A DNA stretch of 64,000 nt from Taudactylus pleione (GCA_031769625.1 JAUIMM010002576.1:124001-188000); one strand, 5' to 3'. Positions 29,160 through 39,275 are shown, numbered from the stretch's first letter. Translations and numbers: made by a program. The notes: generated from the sequence alone by a model not told the origin.

Positions 29160-30390
29160 CCAGTAAAATCCCTTCCTCTAATTCCATGGGGGACGCTGGG
29201 GTATAGATGATTAGTGGAGACTCTGCAATTGAAATCCCCCTCTATGGCCCACCTGACTCAGTTAACTTTAAGCAAGCCCAAGAGGAGACAGAGAACAGAA
29301 GAAAAGGAACCCCTGATTAACAAGATAACATTACAACAGGCAACACCCAGTAGGATCACACAACAAGAACCATAGCAGCACCGGGAGGGAGCCCAGAGTC
29401 ACTAATAAAATTGGAGGACAGGATTATACTAGCAAGTACAAAAATCCTGTTTTCTCCTACTTCCACTGGGGGAAACTGGAGTCTGGGGACAGAGAAGTCC
29501 TCACGGAAGGAAGTGCGCTGTAGCAGTACGGAGCACCTTGCGTCCAAAGTTCACTTCTTTAAAATCAAAGGTGTCAAAATGATAGAATTTGGCAAAAGAA
29601 TACACAGAAAACCAGGTGGCTGTACAACACAGTTGGTCCACCAAGTCCCCATGGTACGCAGCCAAAGAGGCACTCACCGGCCGAGTAAAATGAGCCATAA
29701 CTCTGGAAGGAACTTACTAGCGTCCAGCAATGTAAGTCTGGATGTATAACAGCACAAAGCCAACGAAAACCACTTTGAAGCCGGCCAATCCATATTTGTA
29801 AGAATCATAGACAAACAAGTTGTCTGCCTTACGAATGTCACAGGTGCGGCGAACATAGGTACGATAGGCACGGACAACATCCAAAGAACGACAAGCCTCA
29901 AATTCAAGGGAAGAATAATCACCAGACAAAACTGGAACCACGATCAGAAATGAAAAACCACCTTTGGTAAGTAGTAGGGCTGTGTACGAAGCACACCATC
30001 TTGTCATCATGAAATACAAGAAAGGATGAACAACAAGATAGAGCACTGAGCTCAGAACCCCTTCCAACTGAGGCAAAGGCAATGAGGTAGACATTGTTCC
30101 ATGTGAGATATATGGGATTGAGGCCTTCCAATTTTTGACCCAGGGAATGAACACAGAGAATATAGCCAGCAGGTGGTCCTCTGCTCATTGCAAAATGTTG
30201 GCCATTTCCCATATTGCCAAGCAACTCTTTGTGCCCCCCTGGTGATTGAGATATGCCACAGCCGTGGCATTGTCTGAATAAATCTTCACCGGAAACCGGA
30301 GAAGATCGAGATGAGATGCTATGAAGATTTGGAAGATATCCCTGAGTTAATGCAAAAAAGGAAAGAAAAGCAGTATCGTGGTGCACAAAT
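29160..30390 (-). pseudogene. DIRS-like retrotransposon remnant (RNase H and tyrosine recombinase)
   Basis: On the minus strand, the 30.3-kb part reads SDNATAVAYLNHQGG, an RNase H-like motif. Farther along, VRAYRTYVRRTCDIRKADNL and then HFTRPVSASLAAYHGD and TATWFSVYSFAKFY appear. HFTR fits the HxxR box and the final Tyr fits the catalytic position of a DIRS-type tyrosine recombinase. The order RNase H then recombinase fits DIRS elements, which integrate by recombinase rather than an integrase. Frameshifts between overlapping frames (for example near 30.1 and 29.7 kb) show it is inactive. No complete reverse-transcriptase domain or terminal repeat is visible, so this is a truncated 3' portion inside an intron of gene 1. 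Family assignment is from remembered motifs. Confidence 0.7.
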
Positions 30391-31185
30391 CGAGAGATAG
30401 TAATAAAAATTTTACTTTTAATAATTAAAAATAAATCCCCTTGACGAAAAACATCATTAGCGAAATATTAAACAAAATCTACACTAATAAAGAAAGTAAA
30501 TAAACAGAAATATTTTAATTGTTAAATGATTAAAAAATGCACTAAGGGTCATATCCGCTTCAAAATTGGACTTCCTATGATTGTTAATTATTAAAGATAA
30601 TCTACTCTGTATTGATATTATCCTGGTTAGATGGTAGTAAATACCAGATTATCTCTTTCTTATAAGACCACTTTAATAAAACAATGTTGCATGTTGAGTT
30701 GTTACACTATTTTGCTGCTAATCAGCAGGCATACCGCAGAATATTGTATATTGCGTTGCTATAATTGTTATATTAAATTGTTACAACAATGTTTTACTTA
30801 TTGGCAAATATGTAACTCATCTATTTTTAAAGATGGTTATAATTTATTTAATCATTCATTAACATACAATACATAATTCGTATATGGAGTCCATGAGTAA
30901 GCAATAGGCGAAATGCGCATCGGGGGAACTATGCACTAAGAGCTCACCCGCTTCAATCTATTGGCTGGTACTGCAAAAATGATTGTAAGACAGAACAGGA
31001 GTCTAGCAGGAGCTATGGCTCCAAACCCAGTGTCTAAGTCAGATGTCTCCTGACTCCCCCACTGGACAGAGACATCTTTCCCATTAGTCTGTACTGACAG
31101 AGGAGGGTGTATGATAAGAAATTGTTGTAGTGACTAAGCAAGGAAAATATGTGACTCTCTACTGTAATAAGTGTTTATTACTCAC
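30391..31185. other. AT-rich intronic spacer
   Basis: This is intron sequence between the acidic-repeat exon and the finger exon of gene 1. The 30.40-30.88 kb part is very AT-rich and holds only short motif-free frames. A GAAA-containing patch near 30.88-30.93 kb is discussed as a finding. Confidence 0.55.
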
Positions 31186-31948
31186 CTATGCTGATATCTG
31201 TAGGGATTTCCTCCTCCTTACACTGCTGATCACCCCTCACATACGTCTCTTCTTCTCCATCTATATCTTCTTCCTTTATATCAGTCACATACGTGTAATC
31301 TTCTCCCTCTAAATCTTCTGCCTTTATATCAGTCACATACGTCTCTTCTTCTCCCTCTATATCTTCTGCCTTTATATCAGTCACATACGTCTCTACTCCC
31401 TCTATATATTCTGCCTTTATATCAGTCACATACGTCTCTTCTTCTCCCTCTATATCTTCAGCCTTTATATCAGTCACATACGTCTCCTCTTCTCCCTCTA
31501 TATCTTCTGCCTTTATATCAGTCAGATACGTCTCTTCTTCTCCCTCTATATCTTCTGTCTTTATATCAGTCACATACATCTCTTCTCCCTCTGTATCTTC
31601 TGCCTTATCAGTCACATATGTCTCTTCTTCTCCCTCTATATCTTCTGCCTTTATATCAGTCACATACGTCTCTTCTTCTCCCTCTATATCTTCTGCCTTT
31701 ATATCAGTCACATACGTCTCTTCTTCTCCCTCTGTATCTTCTGCCTTTATATCAGTCACATACGTCTCTTCTTCTCCCTCTATATCTTCTGCCTTTATAT
31801 CAGTCACATACATCTCTTCTCCCTCTGTATCTTCTGCCTTATCAGTCACATATGTCTCTTCTCCCTCTGTATCTTCTGCCTTATTATCAGTCACATACGT
31901 CTCTTCATCCTCTGTAACTTCTGCTTTATTATCAGATAGATCTTCACC
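31186..31948 (-). CDS. Zinc-finger gene 1, acidic-repeat exon
   Basis: The exon runs from a tttag acceptor to an ATAG/gtgag donor. It is 763 bp long, enters in phase 0 and leaves one base, which fits both neighbours. It encodes about 254 residues: GEDLSDNKAEV, then 15 imperfect acidic repeats of about 12-16 residues (type TDIKAEDIEGEEETYV), ending in YVRGDQQCKEEEIPTDIS. That tail is characteristic of Xenopus multi-finger proteins. The repeats look like the finger-associated repeats (FAR) described in a Xenopus zinc-finger subfamily, which I recall usually has far fewer copies. The unit is rich in Glu, Asp and Tyr, with one Tyr in nearly every copy. A protein-interaction role is inference. The frame is open throughout. 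Confidence 0.82.
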
Positions 31949-32091
31949 CTAAATAACCCATAAAATAATACCATCAGATTTCATTGAGATTACACAGTAT
32001 AAAATCACTGTATAAGACAAACTCAGCTGTTCTACAGATCATATTGTGACAGTCACTATGTTATATTGGTGAGACCCTAAATACCACCTAC

Positions 32092-32210
32092 CTGATCCTC
32101 CTGTGGGATTCTCTGCTTCTCCTGTGGGATCCTGTCAGTCTCCTCTGTACAATCCTCTGAATAAAGAGGACGGGGACATCTCTCTGGAGTGTTTCTGTTA
32201 CTGGGTCCAT
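32092..32210 (-). CDS. Zinc-finger gene 1, DGPSNRNTPERCPRP exon
   Basis: A ctcctacag acceptor and a CAG/gtaggt donor bound a 119-bp exon. Two bases complete a split codon, 39 full codons follow, and the exon ends in phase 0. It reads DGPSNRNTPERCPRPLYSED, then CTEETDRIPQEKQRIPQEDQ. This is the linker exon expected between the KRAB-like block and the acidic-repeat exon in Xenopus-type finger genes. Phases match on both sides. An in-phase open frame extends beyond both ends, but the splice sites and family pattern support these limits. Confidence 0.82.
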
Positions 32211-32329
32211 CTGTAGGAGACACACAGTGTCTGAGTAAATTGTATATATACATATAATTATCAAGTGATGTGTGTATAAAGGGCCCCCTTACCTGATCTC
32301 CCCTGTACAATAAATGAGTCTCCTCTTAC

Positions 32330-32448
32330 CCAGTGATGTGAATGGCCATTGATTCTCCATCATCCCGTCTTTGTACAGACCCCTGTGTTCCTCTATATAG
32401 TCCCCCCCCCCTGCATGGAGACATAGACAGTGACATCCTTACAGAAAC
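32330..32448 (-). pseudogene. Zinc-finger gene 1, KRAB-like exon, frameshifted
   Basis: The exon lies between a gtgtcag acceptor and a CTGG/gtaaga donor. One frame gives KDVTVYVSMQ, matching the family's DVTVYFSMEEWEYLEGH start. A different frame gives DYIEEHRGLYKDGMMENQWP and FTSL, matching its end. The switch is at a run of ten G on the minus strand (32402-32411). The 119-bp length is also out of register with the expected phases, and the start seems to lack about 7 bp. The KRAB-like block as written is broken. An ATG-ATG at 32363 lies after the break and is in frame with all downstream exons, so it could act as an internal start. An assembly error in the G-run is possible. Confidence 0.65.
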
Positions 32449-32527
32449 CTGACACAGACAATGATACAGTCATCACCCAGACACATCCCCTGGTGATATT
32501 GTGTAATGTCCCATTCCCAGCATTCAC

Positions 32528-32715
32528 CTCTCCAGTCAGCAGCTGAATGATCTTTTTGGTGAGTTCTAAGATCTTCTGGTCTTTGTTTCTCTTATGTATG
32601 AGTGAGGTGGAGGCACCGTGATGGGGCTCTGGGTGCTGCTCAGACCTCCTGACACACGGGGATGGCTGCTGTGTGTCTCACACACACCGTATGTCTTCTT
32701 CACTACTGTGTAATC
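32528..32715 (-). pseudogene. Zinc-finger gene 1, upstream N-terminal exon, frameshifted
   Basis: The acceptor is atacacag and the donor GAG/gtgaat. The first part reads DYTVVKKTYGVCE, then SGGLSSTQSPITVPPPHS, as expected for this family. The frame then runs to a stop, because about 4 bp are missing after PPPHSYI. The following segment, in another frame, reads NKDQKILELTKKIIQLLTGE, the expected end of the exon. So both halves are recognisable but no longer in one frame. Confidence 0.65.
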
Positions 32716-32738
32716 CTGTGTATTGGGGGAGACACCAA

Positions 32739-34562
32739 ATATCACTGCATACACTCCCAGATCCCTCATCTACACAGTCATGTCCCTGTATTATTACTAG
32801 ATATAAGTGATATCACAGTGACACTCCCAGACCCTCTCACCTCCCCAGTCATGTTACTGTATTACTACTAAAGACAGAAGTGATGCCACTGTTATGCTCC
32901 CAGATCCCCTCAGCTTCCCAGTCAAGCCGCAGTATTATTACTATAGATATGTGATGTCACTGTGACACTCCCAGATCCCCTCACCTCCCAGTTATGTCCC
33001 TGTATTATTAGTATAGATATAAGTGATGTCACTGTGACACTCCCAGATCCCCTCACCTCCCCAGTCATGTCCTGTATTATTACTATAGATATAAGTGATG
33101 TCACTGTGATACCCCCAGATCCCCTCACCTCCCCAGTCATGTCCCTGTATTATTACTATAGATATAAGTGATGTCACTGTGACACTCCCAGATCCCCACA
33201 CCTCCCCAGTCATGTCCCTATATTATTACTATAGATATAAGTGATGTCACTGTGATACCCCCAGATCCCCTCACCTCCCCAGTCATGTCCCTGTATTATT
33301 ACTATAGATATAAGTGATGTCACTGTGACACTCCCAGATCCCCTCACCTCCCCAGTCATGTCCCTATATTATTACTATAGATATAAGTGATGTCACTGTG
33401 ATACCCCCAGATCCCCTCACCTCCCCAGTCATGTCCCTATATTATTACTATAGATATAAGTGATGTCACTGTGATACCCCCAGATCCCCTCACCTCCCCA
33501 GTCATGTCCCTGTATTATTACTATAGATATAAGTGATATCACAGTCACTCTCCCAGATCCCCTCACCTCCCCAGTCATGTCCCTGTATTATTACTATAGA
33601 TATAAGTGATGTCACTGTGACACTCCCAGATCCCCTCACCTCCCAGTTATGTCTCTCTATTATTACTATAGATATAAGTGATGTCACTGTGACACTCCCA
33701 GATCCTCTCACCTCCCCAGTCATGTCACTGTATTATTACTATAGATATAAGTGATGTCACTGTGACAGTCCCAGATCCCCTCACCTCCCCAGTCATGTCC
33801 CTGTATTATTACTATAGATATGTGATGTCACTGTGACAGTCCCAGATCCCCTCACCTCCCCAGTCATGTCCCTGTATTATTACTATAGATATAAGTGATG
33901 TCACTGTGATACCCCCAGATCCCCTCACCTCCCCAGTCATGTACCTGTATTATTACTATAGATATAAGTGATGTCACTGTGACACTCCCAGATCCCCTCA
34001 CCTCCCCAGTCATGTCCCTATATTATTACTATAGATATAAGTGATATCACTGTGACACTCCCAGATCCCCTCACCTCCCCAGTCATGTCCCTGTATTATT
34101 ACTATAGATATAAGTGATGTCACTGTGACACTCCCAGATCCCCTCACCTCCCCAGTCATGTCCCTGTATTATTACTATAGATATAAGTGATGTCACTGTG
34201 ATACCCCCAGATCCCCTCACCTCCCCAGTCATGTCCCTGTATTATTACTATAGATATAAGTGATGTCACTGTGACACTCCCAGATCCCCTCACCTCCCCA
34301 GTCATGTCCCTGTATTACCACTATAGGGGGTAAATTTACTAAAGTGAGAGTTTTTAGAAGTGAATTTTAAAAGTGATGTTGCCCATATCAACCAATCAGA
34401 TTCTAGCTATTATCTTCTAGCAGCTGCTAGTTAAATGTTAAGTAGAATCTGATTGGTTGCTATGGGCAACATCACTTTTAAAACTCATTTCTAAAAACTC
34501 TCACTTTAGTAAATTTACCCCTAGATATTAGTGATGTCACTGTGACACTCCCAGATTCTCTC
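32739..34562. repeat. 73-bp minisatellite carrying a splice-donor motif, about 21 copies
   Basis: The unit contains cctccccagtcatgtccctg, then tattattactatagatataa, then gtgatgtcactgtga and an agatcccct end, 73 bp in total. On the minus strand each unit reads GACTGGGGAG/gtgagg, a good 5' splice site identical in layout to the donor of the decayed first coding exon at 34565. The array fills the intron between that exon and the exon at 32715. A MITE interrupts one copy at 34326-34521. Confidence 0.93.
34326..34521. mobile_element. 196-bp palindromic MITE with TA target duplication
   Basis: Two arms of about 90 bp are inverted copies of each other. The left arm starts gggggtaaatttactaaagt and the right arm ends actttagtaaatttacccc. 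The inner parts aaccaatcagattcta and tagaatctgattggtt also pair. TA flanks both sides (34324-34325 and 34522-34523), and the host minisatellite unit is restored when the element is removed. This fits a non-autonomous Tc1/mariner-class foldback element. It encodes nothing. Confidence 0.88.
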
Positions 34563-34564
34563 AC

Positions 34565-34630
34565 CTCCCCAGTCAGCACATAGATGATCACCAGGGTTTA
34601 CTACTATATTGACTGACACTGATTTGGTCC
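34565..34630 (-). pseudogene. Zinc-finger gene 1, decayed first coding exon
   Basis: Just upstream of a GGGGAG/gtgaga donor, the minus strand reads LVIIYVLTGE, matching the family's EIIYLLTGE exon end. Two in-frame stops (TAA, TAG) precede it within a few codons, and no initiator Met is in frame. The normal start of the protein is therefore lost. The limit at 34630 is approximate. Confidence 0.6.
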
Positions 34631-34752
34631 AATAACGATCATGTATAACACTGACCAAGACAATGTCAGTGGACCAAATCAATGCTATTCAAAATAGAGG
34701 TAAACCGATTGGCTCCATCTCAATATAAGAGACAACCTGGTGTGCTCTCCAT
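34631..34752. other. Spacer with imperfect inverted repeat
   Basis: This is sequence upstream of the decayed exon. A pair of inverted segments, tgatttggtccaa and ggaccaaatca, lies at about 34.62-34.68 kb. No gene is seen. Confidence 0.5.
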
Positions 34753-35127
34753 TCCCGCTAGGCTGTTTTAGCGGGGCGCGGCGCCCTGCCCTCCAGAAGG
34801 GCAAAAAGCGCCCTGCCCTCGCAGCCTGTGGGTGCTGTCTTCACCCACGGGTCATTGTGTCCCACGGGTGGGGAAATGTGCGCTGACACGGTCACCGCCA
34901 GAGAATAGACACCATGCACATGCGCCCAGCATCTATTCTCCCTGGCGGCAGCGCTTGGGGGCTGCCGGCGTGTCCGTAAGTGCAGGGCACGCCCCCAACA
35001 GTGACAAAAAGGGGATACGTCTTATAGACGCGCCCCCTTTTCAATGGCCATGCCCCCTTTTAGGGCGCGCGCACGGAAGTGCCCTTTCTAGCTCCGGCGC
35101 AATGCCTGCCACCGGAGCTAGAGTGAA
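34753..35127. repeat. GC-rich dispersed repeat, copy A
   Basis: The element begins with a hairpin (cccgcta ... tagcggg) and ends with another (ctagctccgg ... ccggagctag). In between are aggcacgcccccaa-type and cttatagacgcgcccccttt motifs. A diverged copy in the same orientation lies at 38329-38685, so the two flank the 45-bp array between them. It contains no convincing protein. Class unknown; a non-autonomous DNA element is possible. Confidence 0.75.
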
Positions 35128-35182
35128 CCCTAAGGGTGTACTGTGAGCAATCTAAGGTAAAACGCGCATCAGCAGCAATCCC

Positions 35183-38100
35183 ACTACCGAGTCCAGTATC
35201 TGATGCCTGTATAGTAACCGGCTCGCTGGACAGCTTACCTAAATCTGATGCCTGTATAGTAACCGGCTCGCTGGACAGCTTACCTAAATCTGATGCCTGT
35301 ATAATAACCGGCTCGCTGGACAGCTTACCTAAATCTGATGCCTGTATAGTAACCGGCTCGCTGGACAGCTTACCTAAATCTGATGCCAGTATAGTAACCG
35401 GCTCGCTGGACAGTTTACCTAAATCTGATGCCTGTATAGTAACCGGCTCGCTGGACAGCTTACCTAGATCTGATGCCTGTATAGTAACCGGCTCGCTGGA
35501 CAGCTTACCTAAATCTGATGCCTGTATAGTAACCGGCTCGCTGGACAGCTTACCTAAATCTGATGCCTGTATAGTAACCGGCTCGCTGGGCAGTTTACTT
35601 AAATCTGATGCCTGTATAGTAACCGGCTCGCTGGGCAGTTTACCTGAATCTGATGCCTGTATAGTAACCGGATCGCTGGACAGTTTACCTAAATCTGATG
35701 CCTGTATAGTAACCGGCTCGCTGGGCATCTTACCTAAATCTGATGCCTATATAGTAACCGACTCGCTGGACAGCTTACCTAAATCTGATGCCTGTATAGT
35801 AACCGGCTCGCTGGACAGCTTACCTAAATCTGATGCCTGTATAGTAACCGGCTCGCTGGACAGCTTACCTAAATCTGATGCCTGTATAGTAACCGGCTCG
35901 CTGGACAGCTTACCTAAATCTGATGCCTATATAGTAACCGACTCGCTGGACAGCTTACCTAAATCTGATGCCTGTATAGTAACCGGCTCGCTGGACAGCT
36001 TACCTAAATCTGATGCCTGTATAGTAACCGGCTCGCTGGACATCTTACCTAAATCTGATGCCTGTATAGTAACCGGCTCGCTGGACAGCTTACCTAAATC
36101 TGATGCCTGTATAGTAACCGGCTCGCTGGACAGCTTACCTAAATCTGATGCCTGTATAATAACCAGCTCGCTGGACAGCTTACCTAAATCTGATGCCTGT
36201 AGAGTAACCGGCTCGCTGGACAGCTTACCTAAATCTGATGCCTGTAGAGTAACCGGCTCGCTGGGCAGCTTACCTAAATCTGATGCCTGTATAGTAACCG
36301 GCTCGCTGGGCAGCTTACCTAAATCTGATGCCTGTATAGTAACCGGCTCGCTGGGTAGTTTACCTAAATCTGATGCCTGTATAGTAACCGGCTCGCTGGG
36401 CAGTTTACCTAAATCTGATGCCTGTATAGTAACCGGATCGCTGGACAGCTTACCTAAATCTGATGCCTGTATAGTAACCGGCTCGCTGGGCAGTTTACCA
36501 AAATCTGATGCCTGTATAGTAACCGGCTCGCTGGGCATCTTACCTAAATCTGATGCCTGTATAGTAACCGACTCGCTGGACAGCTTACCTAAATCTGATG
36601 CCTGTATAGTAACCGGCTCGCTGGACAGCTTACCTAAATCTGATGCCTGTATAGTAACCGGCTCGCTGGACATCTTACCTAAATCTGATGCCTGTATAGT
36701 AACCGGCTCGCTGGACAGCTTACCTAAATCTGATGCCTGTATAGTAACCGGCTCGCTGGACAGCTTACCTAAATCTGATGCCTGTATAGTAACCGGCTCG
36801 CTGGACAGCTTACCTAAATCTGATGCCTGTATAGTAACCGGCTCGCTGGACAGCTTACCTAAATCTGATGCCTGTATAGTAACCGGCTCGCTGGACAGCT
36901 TACCTAAATCTGATGCCTGTATAGTAACCGGCTCACAGGACAGCTTACCTAAATCTGATGCCTGTATAGTAAACGACTCGCTGGACAGCTTACCTAAATC
37001 TGATGCCTGTATAATAACCGGCTCGCTGGACAGCTTACCTAAATCTGATGCCTGTATAGTAACCGGCTCGCTGGACAGCTTACCTAAATCTGATGCCTGT
37101 AAAGTAACTGGTTCACTGGACAGCTTACCTAAATCTGATGCCTGTATAGTAACTGGCTCGCTGGACAGCTTACCTAAATCTGATGCCTGTATAGTAACCG
37201 GCTTGCTGGACAGTTTACCTAAATCTGATGCCTGTATAGTAACCGGCTCGCTGGACAGCTTACCTAAATCTGATGCCTGTATAGTACCTTGCTCGCTGGA
37301 TAGCTTACTTAAATCTGATGCCTGTATAATAACTGGCTTGCTGGACAGCTTACCTAAAACTGATGCCTGTACAATAACTGGCTCGCTGGACAGCTTACCT
37401 AAATCTGATGCCTGTATAGTAACCGGTTCACTGGACAGCTTACCTAAATCTGATGCCTGTATAATAACCGGCTCGCTGGACAGCTTACCTAAATCTGATG
37501 CCTGTATAGTAACCGACTCACTGGACAGTTTACCTAAATCTGATGCCTGTATAATAACCGGTTCGCTGGACAGCTTACCTAAATCTGATGCCTGTATAGT
37601 AACCGGCCGGCTGGACAGGTTACCTAAATCTGATGCCTGTATAGTAACCGGCCGGCTGGACAGGTTACCTAAATCTGATGCCTGTATAGTAACCGACTCG
37701 CTGGACAGTTTACCTAAATCTGATGCCTGTATAGTAAACAGCTCGCTGGACAGCTTACCTAAATCTGATGCCTGTATAGTAACCGGATCGCTGGACAGCT
37801 TACCTAAATCTGATGCCTGTATAGTAACCGGCTCACAGGACAGCTTACCTAAATCTGATGCCTGTATAGTAACCGGCTCATAGGACAGCTTACCTAAATC
37901 TGATGCCTGTATAGTAACCGGCTCGCTGGACAGCTTACCTAAATCTGATGCCTGTATAGTAACCGGCTCGCTGGACAGCTTACCTAAATCTGATGCCTGT
38001 ATAGTAACCGGATCGCTGGACAGCTTACCTAAATCTGATGCCTGTATAGTAAGCGGCTCGCTGGACAGCTTACCTAAATCTGATGCCTGTATAGTAACCG

Positions 38101-38203
38101 GATCGCTGGACAGCTTACCTAAAACTGATGCCTGTTTAGTAAATGGCTCGCTGGACATCTTACCTACATCTGATGCCTGTATAGTAACCGGCTGGCGGAT
38201 GAG
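35183..38203. repeat. Second 45-bp minisatellite, about 67 copies
   Basis: The unit contains tctgatgcctgtatagtaac, then cggctcgctggacagcttac and ctaaa, 45 bp in total. It is unrelated to the 45-bp array at 8.7-26.8 kb. Period three keeps several frames open. The plus strand reads DACIVTGSLDSLPKS repeats for 915 codons (35136-37883), starting only at a GTG. The minus strand reads SSEPVTIQASDLGKL repeats for 743 codons (35927-38158). No signal peptide, splice context or flanking coding sequence supports either as a gene. Blocks recur with an 810-bp (18-unit) offset. Confidence 0.95.
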
Positions 38204-38328
38204 CTAAGTAATATGTGAGGACTGTTGCTCATTGCAGAGCTGATCAAGGTTTGACGTGACTAGGAAACGCCTCACGATGGAGGTGAATAATACTTGCACA
38301 GTAACCTATCCATTAAAGAGCTACCTTT
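38204..38328. other. Short spacer
   Basis: This is unique sequence between the second 45-bp array and copy B of the GC-rich repeat. Nothing is recognised. Confidence 0.5.
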
Positions 38329-38685
38329 CCCGCTAGGCTGTTTTAGCGGGGCGCTGCGCCTTGCCGTCACCACGCAGCACTAAGACAGAATGCGGGTGCC
38401 ATCTTTGGTGTCCCGTGGGTGGGGAAATGTGCGGTGACCCGGTCATCGCTGGTGATCAGACGCTGGGCGCATGCGCCCGGCATCTATTCTACCTCTCAGC
38501 AGCGCTTGGGGGCTGCCCTGCGCATCCGTAAGTGCCAGGCACGCCCCCAAGAGTAAAGAGAAGGTGACGCGTCTTATAGACATGCCCCCTTTTCAATGGC
38601 CACGCCCCTTTTTCAGTTGCCTTCGGCGCGCGGAAGTGCCCTCTCTAGCTCCGGCGCCCTGCCTGTCCCCGGAGCTAGAGTGAAC
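38329..38685. repeat. GC-rich dispersed repeat, copy B
   Basis: This copy is in the same orientation as copy A and is diverged from it by substitutions and small indels. It keeps both terminal hairpins, and the shared core includes gtggggaaatgtgcg and cagcgcttgggggctgcc. No terminal target duplication is evident on inspection. Confidence 0.75.
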
Positions 38686-38999
38686 ACTACAAAGCTGTAT
38701 AAATTACATACAGAATCCTAAAATGGCGGCATTATGTACTGACACCAAATCCAGCTGATTGGCTAAAATCTATGAATTACAGAAATATTTTTTTATATTT
38801 TTTCTCATTAAGAGATTAAATTATATAATTCTTATTGAATAATTAACCTTAACAGGTGAGATAGTCCATTACACACAGCCGTTTTAAGTGTGACATATAC
38901 TAAAAATATTTCTATAGGCTGTAACGACTGAGCAGTGATCGCAAAATACGCGCTACAGCTGTGTTGTAGCCGGTCAATAACATCTTCAGTGTCTCCCCG
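38686..38999. other. Spacer upstream of a candidate promoter
   Basis: This is AT-rich, then mixed sequence without a recognisable gene or repeat. It leads into a segment with CCAAT boxes. Confidence 0.5.
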
Positions 39000-39275
39000 C
39001 GTCCCCAACCAATCACTGAGGATGGCAGCATCTCCCTGTCCAATAGCCGCCTGAGACCTCCGTATCCCGTACATATGACTTTCCGGGCTTGCTCTCCTAT
39101 CTGCTCATGGATCTGAGTATGGTCGGCCCCACCATTTATCCCCGAGCCTGCAGACTGTCCCCGTCTCTCTCCCCCGCTTCCACCACTCCCCTGGGCTCCA
39201 GATCAGTACGGGCAGCGCTGCTGCTACTATTAGGGAGTCACACTGCCACCTGCTGTCACCGGGAGGCAGCTCTCG
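39000..39275 (+). promoter_or_regulatory. Candidate promoter and first exon
   Basis: Two CCAAT boxes in plus orientation (about 39009 and 39041) precede a GC-rich stretch. That stretch ends in a strong donor, CTCG/gtaagtac, at 39275/39276. An ATG at about 39107 opens MDLSMVGPTIYPRACRL and runs through the donor; it matches nothing I know. A plus-strand first exon of about 39.09-39.275 kb would fit. The partner exon is unknown; the frame at 45.07 kb is one candidate. Confidence 0.35.

Noticed and set aside
31618..31917. Plus 99-codon Leu/Pro/Tyr repeat frame
   Set aside because: It is antisense to the acidic-repeat exon, which has splice sites, phase and family signatures on the minus strand.
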